Source of the DNA: Shewanella morhuae
GTDB lineage: Bacteria; Pseudomonadota; Gammaproteobacteria; Enterobacterales; Shewanellaceae
Reading direction: 5' to 3'
DNA length: 64,000 bases
NCBI RefSeq assembly: GCF_900156405.1
Contig: NZ_FTNN01000009.1
Span: 117,402 to 181,401 of the forward strand
The position numbers and the translations under genes were made by a program. Below, piece after piece: positions 44,259-55,539 of this stretch (the stretch's first letter is position 1; every line of letters starts with the position of its first letter). Under the pieces are notes generated by a model. The model was not told the DNA's origin, did no database searches, and was given only the letters and a program-made list of their open reading frames with translations.

Positions 44259-47200
44259 ATGAGATTAAAACAGATAAAACTTGCCGGCTTTAAGTCATTT
44301 GTTGATAGCACAAAAATTCCTTTTTTGCAGGCATTAACCGCTATTATTGGCCCAAATGGCTGTGGTAAATCGAACGTAATTGATGCCGTGCGCTGGGTAT
44401 TGGGCGAAAGTTCGGCTAAAAATCTACGTGGCGATTCGATGAGCGATGTGATTTTTAACGGTTCAAGCGCACGCAAACCTGTCTCTATGGCGGGTGTTGA
44501 ACTCATTTTTGAAAACAAAGACGGTCGCCTCGCGGGTCAATATGCCAGTTATGAAGAAATTGCCGTTAAACGCCAAGTCAGCCGCGATGGCGAGTCTTGG
44601 TATTTTCTCAATGGTCAAAAGTGTCGCCGTAAGGACATTACCGATTTATTTATGGGCACAGGCCTTGGCCCCCGTAGTTATGCGATTATTGAACAAGGCA
44701 CGATTTCACGACTGATCGAATCAAAACCGCAAGATTTACGTACTTTTATTGAGGAAGCCGCAGGGATTTCTCGGTACAAGGAGCGTCGCCGCGAAACTGA
44801 AAATCGTATCCGCCATACCCGTGAAAACCTCGAACGCTTGGGAGATATTCGCAGTGAGCTAGGTAAGCAGCTTGATAAGTTGGCGCAACAAGCGACGGCT
44901 GCTAAGCAATACCGCGAGCTGAAGCAGGCCGAACGTAAGACCCATGCTGAACTTCTGGTGATGCGTTATCAAGAGCTGCAAGCGCAAATGACGAGCTTAT
45001 CTGAGCAGATAAGTAGCATCGAAGTACAGCAAGCTGCAGCGCAGTCATTAGCGCAAACCGATGAGCTGCAAACAACTGAGCTACAAGTACAGCTTGCGCA
45101 ATTAGCTGAGCAAGAACAACGTGCGGTCGAAGCCTATTATCTGACCGGCACCGACATCGCCAAGTTAGAACAACAATTACAAAATCAACAGCAGCGCGAT
45201 GCCCAGCTTGAAACCCAATTAAGCCAAGTGAAAAACCAAATCCTACAAAATACTGACAAGCTCAACGGCTATAAAGCGAGCCTTAGTGGGTTAGAGTTTG
45301 AGCTTGCTTCGCTTGGGCCGCAGCATGATGAGCAGCAAGAAATCATCGACGAGCTGCAATCCCAGTGGGAAATGAGCCTAGAGCGTAGCCAGCAGCAAAC
45401 TGAAGTTGCGCGTCAGCAGGCGGTTGAGGTTGCACAAAATAAGTTGCAGCTTGAGCTGCGCCGCAGTCAGTTAGCGCATCAGCAGCAATTATTACAGCAA
45501 AAACAGCAGCAAAGCAGTGAACAACGAATACAACTCACGGCCTTGCTGGATAGTGATTTGCCATCGAACATTGCACCACTTGAGCAGGAGATTGACGGTC
45601 TTCACAATGCGCTTGCACTGCAAATTGAGGCTAACCAGCAACAAGAAGCTTTGGTAAGTGCAAATACGCAAGCCTTAGATGAAGCCCGCCACAGCACCGA
45701 ACAAATTCAGCAGCAATTAACCGCGACTAAAGCACGCCATGAATTGGTTGAACAGTGGTTAGCAAAGCAGGAGCAACAAAGCGATAAGCCGCAGTTATGG
45801 CAAAGTTTAACCGTTGAAAATGGTTGGGAAACTGCCGCCGAACTGGCCTTGAATGGGTTATTGACCTTGCCTGTAGGCGTTGTTGAAACCGAAATAGGTT
45901 TTCAGGCGTTGGGGCAATCAACCAAAAGTGAGTTTTTGCAGGCTAAGGTCAATCTCGCGCCTTGGTTAACTGGCCTTAAGTGGGTAACAGATATCCATGC
46001 GGCTAAGCAATTGCTACCTAAACTAAAAGTCGATGAGCGGATAGTCACTGCCGATGGTTATCTACTGGGGCAAGGCTTTTTAATCAGCAAGATAGAGGGC
46101 GGCCAGTCACTGGTACAGCTCAGTAAAGAGCAAGCTCAGTTAGCGCAAAATATTTTCGATTTACAACAAGATTTGCATAAGCAGCAAGCTGCGATGACTG
46201 AACTTGCGGCAATGTTACAGCAGCAAAGACAACAATTGACCGACGGCGCGCAAAAACATCATCAATTACAGTTAGACAAAGCCACTAAGTCAATGCAGCT
46301 CAGTGGCTTAACTGAGCAATTAGCCGCGCGAGCAGAGCAGTTGAATCAACTCGAAGCTATGTTAAGCCGCAGCGTGGTTGAAGTTGAGAGTTTGTCTGTA
46401 CATTTAGAACTATTAACTGAACAAGAGGTCGAACTCGATGAGGCGCTGCAGGCAAGTGTCGACATTCAGCAACAGCTGAGTCAAGACTCTCAAGCCGATA
46501 GCGCGCGTCATCAAACATTAAAAACACGCATTACTGAGGTTGAGCGTCAGCTATCGACACTAACCGTAAATCTGCAAGCAGTAACCATGCGCATTGCGGT
46601 GAGTACGGAACAAATTGAATTACAGCAAGTTCGCGTTAATGAATTGATTCATTCTCGTGAAGCACTATTAGCTGAACTGGCTCAAATTGCGCAATTGAAT
46701 GGTGTGCAAAATAGTGTGCAGTTGACGGAGCAATTAGCATTATTACTCAAGCAACAGCATCAGCAGCAACAAGGATTAAAAGACGTCAGGCAACAACAAA
46801 GTTCTCTTACTGAGGCATTAAATCGTATAGGAATAAAGCAAAAACAAGAACTTGGTAAGCTTGAGGGCTTGACTCAAAAGCTGAGCACGTTAAAGTTACG
46901 TCGTGAAGGTATAAAAGGTCAGGCCAATAGTCAGCTAGCAGCCTTACAAGAACAGCAAATTGTATTATCTGACATTCTTGAAAACCTACTGGTTGAGGCT
47001 CATCCAGACCGCTGGCAACGTGATTTAGATCAAATACGGGAAGATATTATTCGCTTAGGTGCCATTAACCTTGCAGCGATCGAAGAATTTGAACAGCAAA
47101 GTGAGCGAAAATCTTATCTTGATCATCAAGATGACGATTTAAATAAAGGGCTTGCTACGCTAGAGGAAGCGATTCGTAAGATAGACAAAGAAACCCGAAG

Positions 47201-47672
47201 CCGTTTTAAGACGACATTCGATTCAGTCAACGAAGATCTCGGACGCTTGTTCCCTAAAGTATTTGGTGGTGGTCGGGCATATTTAGCCTTAACCGATGAT
47301 GATTTACTGGAAACCGGCGTCACCATTATGGCGCAGCCACCGGGTAAGAAGAACAGTACAATCCATCTTCTTTCAGGTGGAGAAAAAGCATTAACCGCTT
47401 TATCATTGGTATTTGCTATTTTTAGGCTGAATCCAGCTCCCTTCTGTATGTTAGATGAAGTGGATGCGCCTTTAGACGATGCCAACGTGGAACGTTTCTG
47501 TCGCTTACTGAAAGAAATGTCACAAAGCGTACAATTTATATATATCAGCCATAACAAAATAACCATGGAGATGGCTGATCAACTCATAGGCGTAACTATG
47601 CACGAGCCCGGTGTATCTCGTATAGTTGCGGTAGACATAGAGCAAGCGGTGGCAATGGCCGACGCTGGATAA
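44259..47672 (+). CDS. smc: Chromosome segregation ATPase SMC
   Basis: SMC forms the V-shaped dimer of bacterial condensin and works with ScpA and ScpB, encoded at 2.6-4.0 kb. The 1137-residue protein has the N-terminal head with Walker A GPNGCGKSN and the DAVRWVLGESSAKNLRG block. Long Gln-rich coiled coils (about 170-500 and 660-950) flank a hinge near 510-640. The C-terminal head has signature LLSGGEKALTALSLVF and Walker B FCMLDEVDAPLDD. No strong ribosome site precedes the ATG. ZipA follows after 23 bases. Confidence 0.96.
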   Translation: MRLKQIKLAGFKSFVDSTKIPFLQALTAIIGPNGCGKSNVIDAVRWVLGESSAKNLRGDSMSDVIFNGSSARKPVSMAGVELIFENKDGRLAGQYASYEEIAVKRQVSRDGESWYFLNGQKCRRKDITDLFMGTGLGPRSYAIIEQGTISRLIESKPQDLRTFIEEAAGISRYKERRRETENRIRHTRENLERLGDIRSELGKQLDKLAQQATAAKQYRELKQAERKTHAELLVMRYQELQAQMTSLSEQISSIEVQQAAAQSLAQTDELQTTELQVQLAQLAEQEQRAVEAYYLTGTDIAKLEQQLQNQQQRDAQLETQLSQVKNQILQNTDKLNGYKASLSGLEFELASLGPQHDEQQEIIDELQSQWEMSLERSQQQTEVARQQAVEVAQNKLQLELRRSQLAHQQQLLQQKQQQSSEQRIQLTALLDSDLPSNIAPLEQEIDGLHNALALQIEANQQQEALVSANTQALDEARHSTEQIQQQLTATKARHELVEQWLAKQEQQSDKPQLWQSLTVENGWETAAELALNGLLTLPVGVVETEIGFQALGQSTKSEFLQAKVNLAPWLTGLKWVTDIHAAKQLLPKLKVDERIVTADGYLLGQGFLISKIEGGQSLVQLSKEQAQLAQNIFDLQQDLHKQQAAMTELAAMLQQQRQQLTDGAQKHHQLQLDKATKSMQLSGLTEQLAARAEQLNQLEAMLSRSVVEVESLSVHLELLTEQEVELDEALQASVDIQQQLSQDSQADSARHQTLKTRITEVERQLSTLTVNLQAVTMRIAVSTEQIELQQVRVNELIHSREALLAELAQIAQLNGVQNSVQLTEQLALLLKQQHQQQQGLKDVRQQQSSLTEALNRIGIKQKQELGKLEGLTQKLSTLKLRREGIKGQANSQLAALQEQQIVLSDILENLLVEAHPDRWQRDLDQIREDIIRLGAINLAAIEEFEQQSERKSYLDHQDDDLNKGLATLEEAIRKIDKETRSRFKTTFDSVNEDLGRLFPKVFGGGRAYLALTDDDLLETGVTIMAQPPGKKNSTIHLLSGGEKALTALSLVFAIFRLNPAPFCMLDEVDAPLDDANVERFCRLLKEMSQSVQFIYISHNKITMEMADQLIGVTMHEPGVSRIVAVDIEQAVAMADAG

Positions 47673-47695
47673 CTAGAAGAAAAACAGGGTAACCA

Positions 47696-48760
47696 ATGGA
47701 AGATTTGCAACTGGTATTATTCGTTTTAGGCGCCATCGCCATAGTTGCTGTGCTGGTGCACGGATTTTGGTCTATCAGGAAACAACAACCTAAATCATTA
47801 AAAGATAGCCCTATGGGCAATTTTTATAAAAAACAATCGGAATCAGGCGAACCACAGCCTAAACGAGTCGATTCTGAAGGATTTGATGCCGATGGCATAG
47901 GCTCAGTGCGTGTTCGCAAGGCGGGTGAGTTATCGCCTAATAATGATGCTCCAGCAGTCAATCCTTATTTAAAACCGGATGTGAAGCTAGAGCCTAAATC
48001 GGCAGCGTTTCAACCAGAGTTTAAAGCAGAGTTAACTACTGAAGCTAAGCACGAGTCTATGCAAACTCAGCGCGATTTTAGCTTACAGTCTCCTGTAGCG
48101 CACCGTGGCCCGAAAGTGTCGCGTCAAGAACCGGTTGTTAATACGCAAGCGCCGTTAATGGGTCAATCCCATGCTGCCATTGTGGCGCAAAAGGCGGCAG
48201 AACAAGAATATGCCAAGCGCACAACTCCGCAGCAAACGGCTCTATTTGATGAGTCCGATGATAAAGATACGATTCAAGAACCTGCTGTTCAAGAAACTGT
48301 TGTTCAAAAACCTGCCGCTGTTGAGTCGGTTGCTGAAGAAAGTTTAGGCGAACCACGTGACGTATTAGTTTTACACGTTGTTGCAAAAGATGGCCTACAA
48401 CTAAACGGCGCTGAACTACTTCCATGTTTCTTAACCTTAAATTTTAAATATGGCGATATGAATATTTTCCATCGTCATGTGGATAACGCAGGTAACGGTG
48501 AAGTCTTATTCTCGATCGCGAATATGTTAAAGCCGGGCGTGTTCGATCCCGATAACATGGAGCAGTTTACGACTCAAGGTGTGGTGTTTTTTATGACCTT
48601 ACCTTGTTATGGTGACGCTTTAATGAATTTTTCTATTATGCTTAATTCTGCGCGTCAACTGGCAGATGATATCGATGCCGTTGTACTTGATGGTCAGCGT
48701 TTACCTTGGGGCGAGTTTACTAAGCAAGATTATTTACACCGCATTCGCGCCAACTGTTAA
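47696..48760 (+). CDS. zipA: Cell division protein ZipA
   Basis: ZipA anchors FtsZ filaments to the inner membrane at the division site. The 354-residue protein has an N-terminal membrane helix (about residues 4-25), a basic stretch, a Pro/Gln/Glu-rich linker of about 190 residues and the C-terminal FtsZ-binding domain from about residue 215 (DVLVLHVVAKDGLQLNG to QRLPWGEF). The linker contains short repeats of QEPAVQETVVQKPA type. It follows smc and precedes ligA, as in many gammaproteobacteria. Confidence 0.95.
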   Translation: MEDLQLVLFVLGAIAIVAVLVHGFWSIRKQQPKSLKDSPMGNFYKKQSESGEPQPKRVDSEGFDADGIGSVRVRKAGELSPNNDAPAVNPYLKPDVKLEPKSAAFQPEFKAELTTEAKHESMQTQRDFSLQSPVAHRGPKVSRQEPVVNTQAPLMGQSHAAIVAQKAAEQEYAKRTTPQQTALFDESDDKDTIQEPAVQETVVQKPAAVESVAEESLGEPRDVLVLHVVAKDGLQLNGAELLPCFLTLNFKYGDMNIFHRHVDNAGNGEVLFSIANMLKPGVFDPDNMEQFTTQGVVFFMTLPCYGDALMNFSIMLNSARQLADDIDAVVLDGQRLPWGEFTKQDYLHRIRANC

Positions 48761-48777
48761 AACGATATTAATTTATT

Positions 48778-48809
48778 AATGAGGCCGCAATTGCGGCCTC
48801 ATTTATTGC
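48778..48809 (+). terminator. Hairpin terminator between zipA and ligA
   Basis: A 26-bp perfect palindrome centred on CCGCAATTGCGG (48778-48803) is followed by TATTGCT, a poor T run. It probably allows some read-through into ligA. Confidence 0.65.
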
Positions 48810-48824
48810 TGTCTACTTTTGTGA

Positions 48825-50903
<2,079 letters not shown>

Positions 50904-50971
50904 TGGGTGAGTCAGAGAACGTCTGGCTGAGTATTTTTATAGGCTAAATATTATTCGCTGTTGGGTATTAG

Positions 50972-51000
50972 AATAGTGCTTTATTTTAAGGCACTATTTT
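50972..51000 (+). terminator. Probable terminator after ligA
   Basis: AATAGTGC / GCACTATT with an 11-base AT-rich loop, then TT and A-rich sequence. It starts 69 bases after the ligA stop. The stem is short. Confidence 0.6.
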
Positions 51001-51063
51001 GAAAAATTCTTTTTAAAGAGTTCTTTTTAGCCGTTTGAAATATATAAAAACACGGCCAATTTT

Positions 51064-51150
51064 ATGGCGAGTACGATTGAATTTGCTGCGGTTGCTACCA
51101 TCATGATTAACATGTATATGCTGTTTTTTGTTCATTGGAAATTAATTTGA
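51064..51150 (+). CDS. Possible 28-residue single-pass membrane peptide
   Basis: An ATG-started frame of 28 codons encodes MASTIEFAAVATIMINMYML and a hydrophobic end with FFVHWKLI, which would span the membrane once. Its TGA overlaps the TTG start of the YfeZ-like gene (TTGA), an arrangement typical of translational coupling. No ribosome site precedes the ATG, which weakens the case. It may be a leader that delivers ribosomes to the weak TTG start. Confidence 0.4.
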   Translation: MASTIEFAAVATIMINMYMLFFVHWKLI

Positions 51151-51632
51151 ATTTTAGTCACATCACTTGGCTCGATGACAAAGGGCATATTAAACCGCCG
51201 ATATTTCTTTATATTCTATTAGCTTACCTTGCGCGCGGTTGGTGCATTTTTATTGCATCGCTGACTCAAATGAATGACCGCTCTGGGTTGGTAAGGATTT
51301 TTTATCCCGAAAAATCAGATTTTTTATTGGCACTGGCAGCTGGTCTGGGCGCCGTATTGATTTATCTGGTGGTGATTGCTGAACGTCGCCGTTCGCTCCA
51401 ATGGTTAATCCCAGTTTTTGTGCATTTGAAGTGGGGATTGTGGCTATTATTAATGCTTGATGCAGTCTTGCTCGGACAGAGGCTGCTCCATAGTCAGTTT
51501 TTGTTCCATTGGAGCTTGGCATTAGATGCTTTGATGTTGTTCTGGTCCAGCATATACCTACTCAAATCGAAACGACTGAGTTATTACCTTGATGATTGGA
51601 TTCAAGAAGATAAAACTAAATCTCAGCAATAA
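51147..51632 (+). CDS. DUF2919 inner-membrane protein, YfeZ-like
   Basis: The 161-residue protein has four membrane segments (about residues 18-35, 58-78, 90-112 and 122-140) and resembles E. coli YfeZ: NFSHITWLDDKGHIKPPIFLYI matches the YfeZ start in pattern, and IFYPEKSDFLLALAAGL is the second shared block. Function unknown. The TTG at 51147 has TTGGAAA about 5-10 bases upstream. A TTG at 51135 would add four residues. No in-frame ATG precedes the conserved region. Confidence 0.72.
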   Translation: MNFSHITWLDDKGHIKPPIFLYILLAYLARGWCIFIASLTQMNDRSGLVRIFYPEKSDFLLALAAGLGAVLIYLVVIAERRRSLQWLIPVFVHLKWGLWLLLMLDAVLLGQRLLHSQFLFHWSLALDALMLFWSSIYLLKSKRLSYYLDDWIQEDKTKSQQ

Positions 51633-51844
51633 TTATCTAAGTTATTGTTATAGCTGAATTTAATAGTATTTTATCTCAAGCATTATATCTTTTCCCTCTA
51701 TTCAATCTGCATTATGCCTTTATTTGGCGGCTCTAATTTTTAAATAATCTATAGTTATATGTACTTAGCATAAATGTGCAGGATCAATTAACTGATATGT
51801 CATCAGTTACTCGATAACATCACATTTGGAAGGAGTCATATTGC

Positions 51845-53044
51845 GTGGCAAAAGTACCTCAAAAAAAATTATTGCTATCAGAACTTCAGCTTGGCATGAC
51901 AGTCAAGTTGCCTTTGTCGTGGACTAATCATCCATTTTTATTTAACCGTGTAGAGATTAGTAGTGACGCTCAAATCGAGATGATCCGTGGTCTAGGGGTT
52001 ACTTATGTTTTTTTATTATCTGCATCGAATATCAAACAGCAGACTATTGAAACTGATACCGAAGATGAGATAGAAATCGAACCTGAGCGGGATCTCAAGG
52101 CTGATACCCGTAAGGCAATACGCTTGAGCCAGAAGCGTTTTTTAATGAATGTGAATAATTGCCGAGATATTTACGGTAAAGTCGTCAGCGATCCCGAAGG
52201 GGCTTATCGATTATCGGCCGCACTGACAGAGGATCTATTAAGTCATTTACAGGAAGTCGACACACCTTTTCTTACCTTAGTGGGAATGGATGAAAAAGAG
52301 ACTAGCGTGACCCAGCACGGGGTATCTGTGGCGGTATTGGCGATGATGATAGGTCATGCCCTTGATTTAGCCCCCAAAGAATTACGTGATATTGCCCTTG
52401 GCAGCTTATTTCACGATATTGGTAAACTCAAAGTGCCGGAGGCTATCCGCTGCAAGCATGGTGCTTTAACACCGCAGGAGACCAGTTTTATACAAATGCA
52501 TCCTAATTTTGGTTTTGATATGCTTAATCGTTGCGGTCTATTTCCTAAAGAAGCGCTTAATATCGTATTACATCACCATGAGTTTGTTGATGGTTCGGGT
52601 TATCCCGATGGTTTAACGGGCCATAAGCTCCCTATTACGACTCAAATTGTTAGCTTAGCGAATGATTATGAACAGCAGCTTAGTGGTCAACAAATCACTT
52701 CTCCCCAAATTGCTTTAGGCCATCTATTTAAAAATCATGCCAGTAAACATGCGGAATCATTAATTTCAGTGTTGGTTAAAATACTGGGCATTTATCCGCC
52801 GGGCACCATAGTTAAATTGTCCGATGGCAGTATTGCCAAAGTGATTATGACGACTAAGGAGGTTAGTCAACCGCAAGTGTGGGCTTGCAAAGAAGATGGC
52901 AGCGATGCGTCGCTGCGCTTTTTGATCCTCGAAGGTGTAACAATTGAGCAAGCGATTAAAGTAGAAGAGTTAACCGAAGGGGCGATTCGAAGCTTACAAG
53001 TGGATAAAGGCATTAGTTTTTATTTTAGTTCGCTACAAACTTGA
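51845..53044 (+). CDS. HD-GYP domain protein with N-terminal DUF3391
   Basis: The 399-residue protein is a likely cyclic di-GMP phosphodiesterase. DUF3391 occupies about residues 1-140. The HD-GYP domain follows, with metal ligands in QHGVSVAVLA, LFHDIGKLKVPEAI, HHHEFVDGSGYPDGLTG and LANDYEQ. The GYP signature is complete (GSGYPDG). There is no membrane segment or sensor domain, so it is cytosolic. The GTG at 51845 has AAGGAG 9 bases upstream; no in-frame ATG is near. It appears to be a single gene. Confidence 0.9.
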   Translation: MAKVPQKKLLLSELQLGMTVKLPLSWTNHPFLFNRVEISSDAQIEMIRGLGVTYVFLLSASNIKQQTIETDTEDEIEIEPERDLKADTRKAIRLSQKRFLMNVNNCRDIYGKVVSDPEGAYRLSAALTEDLLSHLQEVDTPFLTLVGMDEKETSVTQHGVSVAVLAMMIGHALDLAPKELRDIALGSLFHDIGKLKVPEAIRCKHGALTPQETSFIQMHPNFGFDMLNRCGLFPKEALNIVLHHHEFVDGSGYPDGLTGHKLPITTQIVSLANDYEQQLSGQQITSPQIALGHLFKNHASKHAESLISVLVKILGIYPPGTIVKLSDGSIAKVIMTTKEVSQPQVWACKEDGSDASLRFLILEGVTIEQAIKVEELTEGAIRSLQVDKGISFYFSSLQT

Positions 53045-53104
53045 ATCTTACGCCCTAAATTCCGTATTCTATCCGTTAGTATTGGCTTTCATAGGATGAA
53101 TAGG

Positions 53105-53965
53105 GTGAATGTAATAGCAGAAAATGATGCATTAGCACAAAGTGTAGCCTTAGTCGGTTGTGGTTGGTTTGGCTTTGCCTTAGCCAAACAGTTAGTCCAT
53201 GAGGGTTACAGAGTGACAGGCAGTAAGCGCAGCGTGAATGAACTCTCGGAATTAACCGCTGCAGGAATTGAAGCTTATCCACTGCAATTAGGCAGCGATG
53301 CACAAAGTGTACCTGATGCTAAAGCGTTAGCAGGATTATTTCAGACCGATTATTTAATTGTGAACATTCCGCCTCGATTAAAACGCGGTAATGCAGCTTA
53401 TATTGAAGAAGTACAACAACTCATCACATTAACCCAAGGCTGGCAATATCAACGGATGATATTCATTAGTACAACGGGCGTGTATCCAGCCCAAGATAAG
53501 CTAATGAGCGAAGCCGATGCTGTAGCAGAATCGAGTGATAGCCAAATACTGCTCGATGCAGAAGCCTTATTCCAAGCTCAACCCAATGCCTGTATTGTCC
53601 GTTTTGCTGGTCTTGTTGGCCCTAAACGTCATCCTGGACGTTTTCTGGCGGGCAAAACCGACGTGAGTGGTGCTAATATCGCAGTGAATTTAGTACACCT
53701 TGATGATTGTGTTCGCGCAGTGAGTACGATTATCGCCGCCACGCGTTCGGGGTTATCCATCGCGCCGATTTATAATCTGTGTGCGCCTTTACACCCCACA
53801 AAATCTGAGTTTTACCAAGCCGCCGCACAGTCTTTAGGCTTAGTTGCGCCCGAATTTAATCAACAATCTATGCCGAGTAAAGTCATTCAAGCTGACGCAA
53901 TTGTTACAGATTTGGGCTTTCGTTATCAGTATGCTTCTCCACTGGATATGCTTGCGGCCTGTTAA
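53105..53965 (+). CDS. YeeZ-like NAD(P)-binding epimerase/reductase family protein
   Basis: The Rossmann-fold protein (286 aa) matches the E. coli YeeZ group: VALVGCGWFGFALAKQLVHEGYRVTGSKR at the start, IFISTTGVYP, VRFAGLVGPKRHPGRFLAGKTDVSGA and VNLVHLDDCVRAV, ending in DLGFRYQY. The reaction is unknown. I place the start at the GTG 53105, which has AGGA 8 bases upstream. An ATG three codons earlier (53096) has no ribosome site of its own. Confidence 0.82.
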   Translation: MNVIAENDALAQSVALVGCGWFGFALAKQLVHEGYRVTGSKRSVNELSELTAAGIEAYPLQLGSDAQSVPDAKALAGLFQTDYLIVNIPPRLKRGNAAYIEEVQQLITLTQGWQYQRMIFISTTGVYPAQDKLMSEADAVAESSDSQILLDAEALFQAQPNACIVRFAGLVGPKRHPGRFLAGKTDVSGANIAVNLVHLDDCVRAVSTIIAATRSGLSIAPIYNLCAPLHPTKSEFYQAAAQSLGLVAPEFNQQSMPSKVIQADAIVTDLGFRYQYASPLDMLAAC

Positions 53966-54077
53966 GAGAAATTAACCTTTTTTAAAGGTGAAAGTCGCGT
54001 TTTTTAGCTTTAATTTTTGCTTAAGCGAATATGTAATCCTTAATTTAAACAAATTACTCATAAAAAGAGACCATTAA

Positions 54078-54707
54078 ATGAATGTGTTTAATCGAGTTCT
54101 ACCCATGGCGATGTTTGCATGCGGATTAATGCTGAGTGCGAGTTTTTCTCTGCAGGCAGCGAGCTTTGAAGAGGGCAAAGACTACATTACTGTGACGGGT
54201 ATTACTGAAACACAACAACCTGTGCTACGAGAGTTTTTTTCTTATAATTGCCCCCACTGTTATAAACAAGACCCTTTGATGGCATCAACAGTGAAATTAT
54301 TAGGCAAAGATATCGCGTTTGAACGTACCCCCGTTGGCGTGGGGCGTCCTGCGTGGCAATTGAGCCAGTTTGCTTATTACATAGCGCAAAAATTAAATAT
54401 GACGAATCAGGTACATCTGACTATTTTTAAGCAAATTCATGAGAAAGGTGAACCCTTTACCACTCCTGAGCAAGTGAAAGCTTTTTTCATCGCGCAAGGG
54501 GCTAAGGTGAATGATGTCGATGCTGCAATGACTTCCGTTGACGCTAAATTTACCCTAATGAATTATGACTCTCAAACTGAGCTTTCTGGTATTAAGGGCG
54601 TGCCTTCGTTATTAGTCAATGGTCGTTATATGCTGACCTCAACTGACCATAGCCCTGAAGAATTGGCCGAATTGGTTAAATTCTTAGTCGCTAAATCATT
54701 AAATTAA
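54078..54707 (+). CDS. dsbA: Periplasmic thiol:disulfide oxidoreductase, DsbA family
   Basis: The 209-residue precursor has a signal peptide ending near LQAAS, then a thioredoxin fold with an inserted helical domain. The redox site is CPHC in FFSYNCPHCYKQDPL, identical to E. coli DsbA, and the cis-Pro loop is GVPSLLVNGRY. It should introduce disulfides into exported proteins. Shewanella genomes can carry more than one DsbA, so the symbol marks the family, not proof of the main enzyme. Confidence 0.88.
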   Translation: MNVFNRVLPMAMFACGLMLSASFSLQAASFEEGKDYITVTGITETQQPVLREFFSYNCPHCYKQDPLMASTVKLLGKDIAFERTPVGVGRPAWQLSQFAYYIAQKLNMTNQVHLTIFKQIHEKGEPFTTPEQVKAFFIAQGAKVNDVDAAMTSVDAKFTLMNYDSQTELSGIKGVPSLLVNGRYMLTSTDHSPEELAELVKFLVAKSLN

Positions 54708-54774
54708 AAATCGTTAACGTGATTCAACTAACACTTTAAGTGAAAACGAGGTTGAGTCAGTTGTAGCTTTGAAT

Positions 54775-54804
54775 AAATAACCCAACCTAAGTTGGGTTAT
54801 TTTT
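54775..54804 (+). terminator. Rho-independent terminator of the dsbA gene
   Basis: AATAACCCAAC-CTAA-GTTGGGTTATT followed by TTT, 69 bases after the stop. The following gap (54805-55261) shows no gene. Confidence 0.9.
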
Positions 54805-55156
54805 ATGCTGAGTATTACCTTAAACTTCTAGCGCCAATGTTATGAATGATAACTACCTATGTCACGTTTGTTGAGCTATGGGATAGCATCTAAAAATAAC
54901 ATTCAAACTTTCACCTACAACCCAATTCATAACACGTCATAGTGCAATATTCCTCTATTGGTTCAATCATTTTTACGAGTTCAGACAATATGTTATTGCA
55001 CTTTTTTAATGATTTCTGAACCGAACTTAGCCTAAATTTTCCTGCATTAGCCCCGTTCTTGTTCGACATTGGTCTAACCTGTTGAAATATTTGAAACTGA
55101 GTTCAAATGTAAAATCATTGTTAACTTGTTGATTTTAAGTTTTTATTCATATTTTT

Positions 55157-55178
55157 TGTTGTGATCTAAATCGCAAAT
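55157..55178 (+). promoter_or_regulatory. CRP-like site upstream of the symporter operon
   Basis: TGTGATCTAAATCGCA fits TGTGA-N6-TCACA with one mismatch, with AT-rich flanks. It lies about 85 bp before the first gene of the symporter pair. Acetate-type symporters are often CRP-controlled. Confidence 0.55.
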
Positions 55179-55261
55179 TAGACTAAGGTCTTGATTGTAG
55201 TCACCCCAGCTGTTGTTAGATTAAACATGACTTAAAATTAAAACAGCACAGGGGAGTCACT

Positions 55262-55528
55262 ATGGGTTTTGAAAACAATGACAAGGCTAAACGCTACTGG
55301 AGCGAGAATATTCGTCTCGTACTGAGTTTATTAGCCATTTGGGCGGTAGTTTCTTTTGGATGCGGCATTTTATTGGTTGATGTACTCAATGAAGTCCATT
55401 TCATGGGATTCAAATTAGGCTTCTGGTTTGCACAACAGGGATCTATGTATGTATTCGTTGCGCTTATTTTTGTCTATGCGGCAAAAGCCAACGCCTTAGA
55501 TAAAAAATATAACGTACAAGAAGACTAA
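55262..55528 (+). CDS. DUF4212 small subunit of a sodium:solute symporter
   Basis: The 88-residue protein has two membrane segments (about residues 20-42 and 52-76) and the DUF4212 pattern, including YWSENIRLVLSLLAIWA and GFWFAQQGSMYVFVALIFVYA. Members are encoded directly before VC_2705-type symporters and probably form a complex with them. AGGGGAG lies before the ATG. The large subunit starts 11 bases after the stop. Confidence 0.9.
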   Translation: MGFENNDKAKRYWSENIRLVLSLLAIWAVVSFGCGILLVDVLNEVHFMGFKLGFWFAQQGSMYVFVALIFVYAAKANALDKKYNVQED

Positions 55529-55539
55529 GGAGCTTTGAG

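Noticed and set aside
45000..47000. Gln-rich repeats in smc as a possible low-complexity insertion
   Set aside because: They fall in the coiled-coil arms, where Gln/Leu/Glu-rich sequence is normal.
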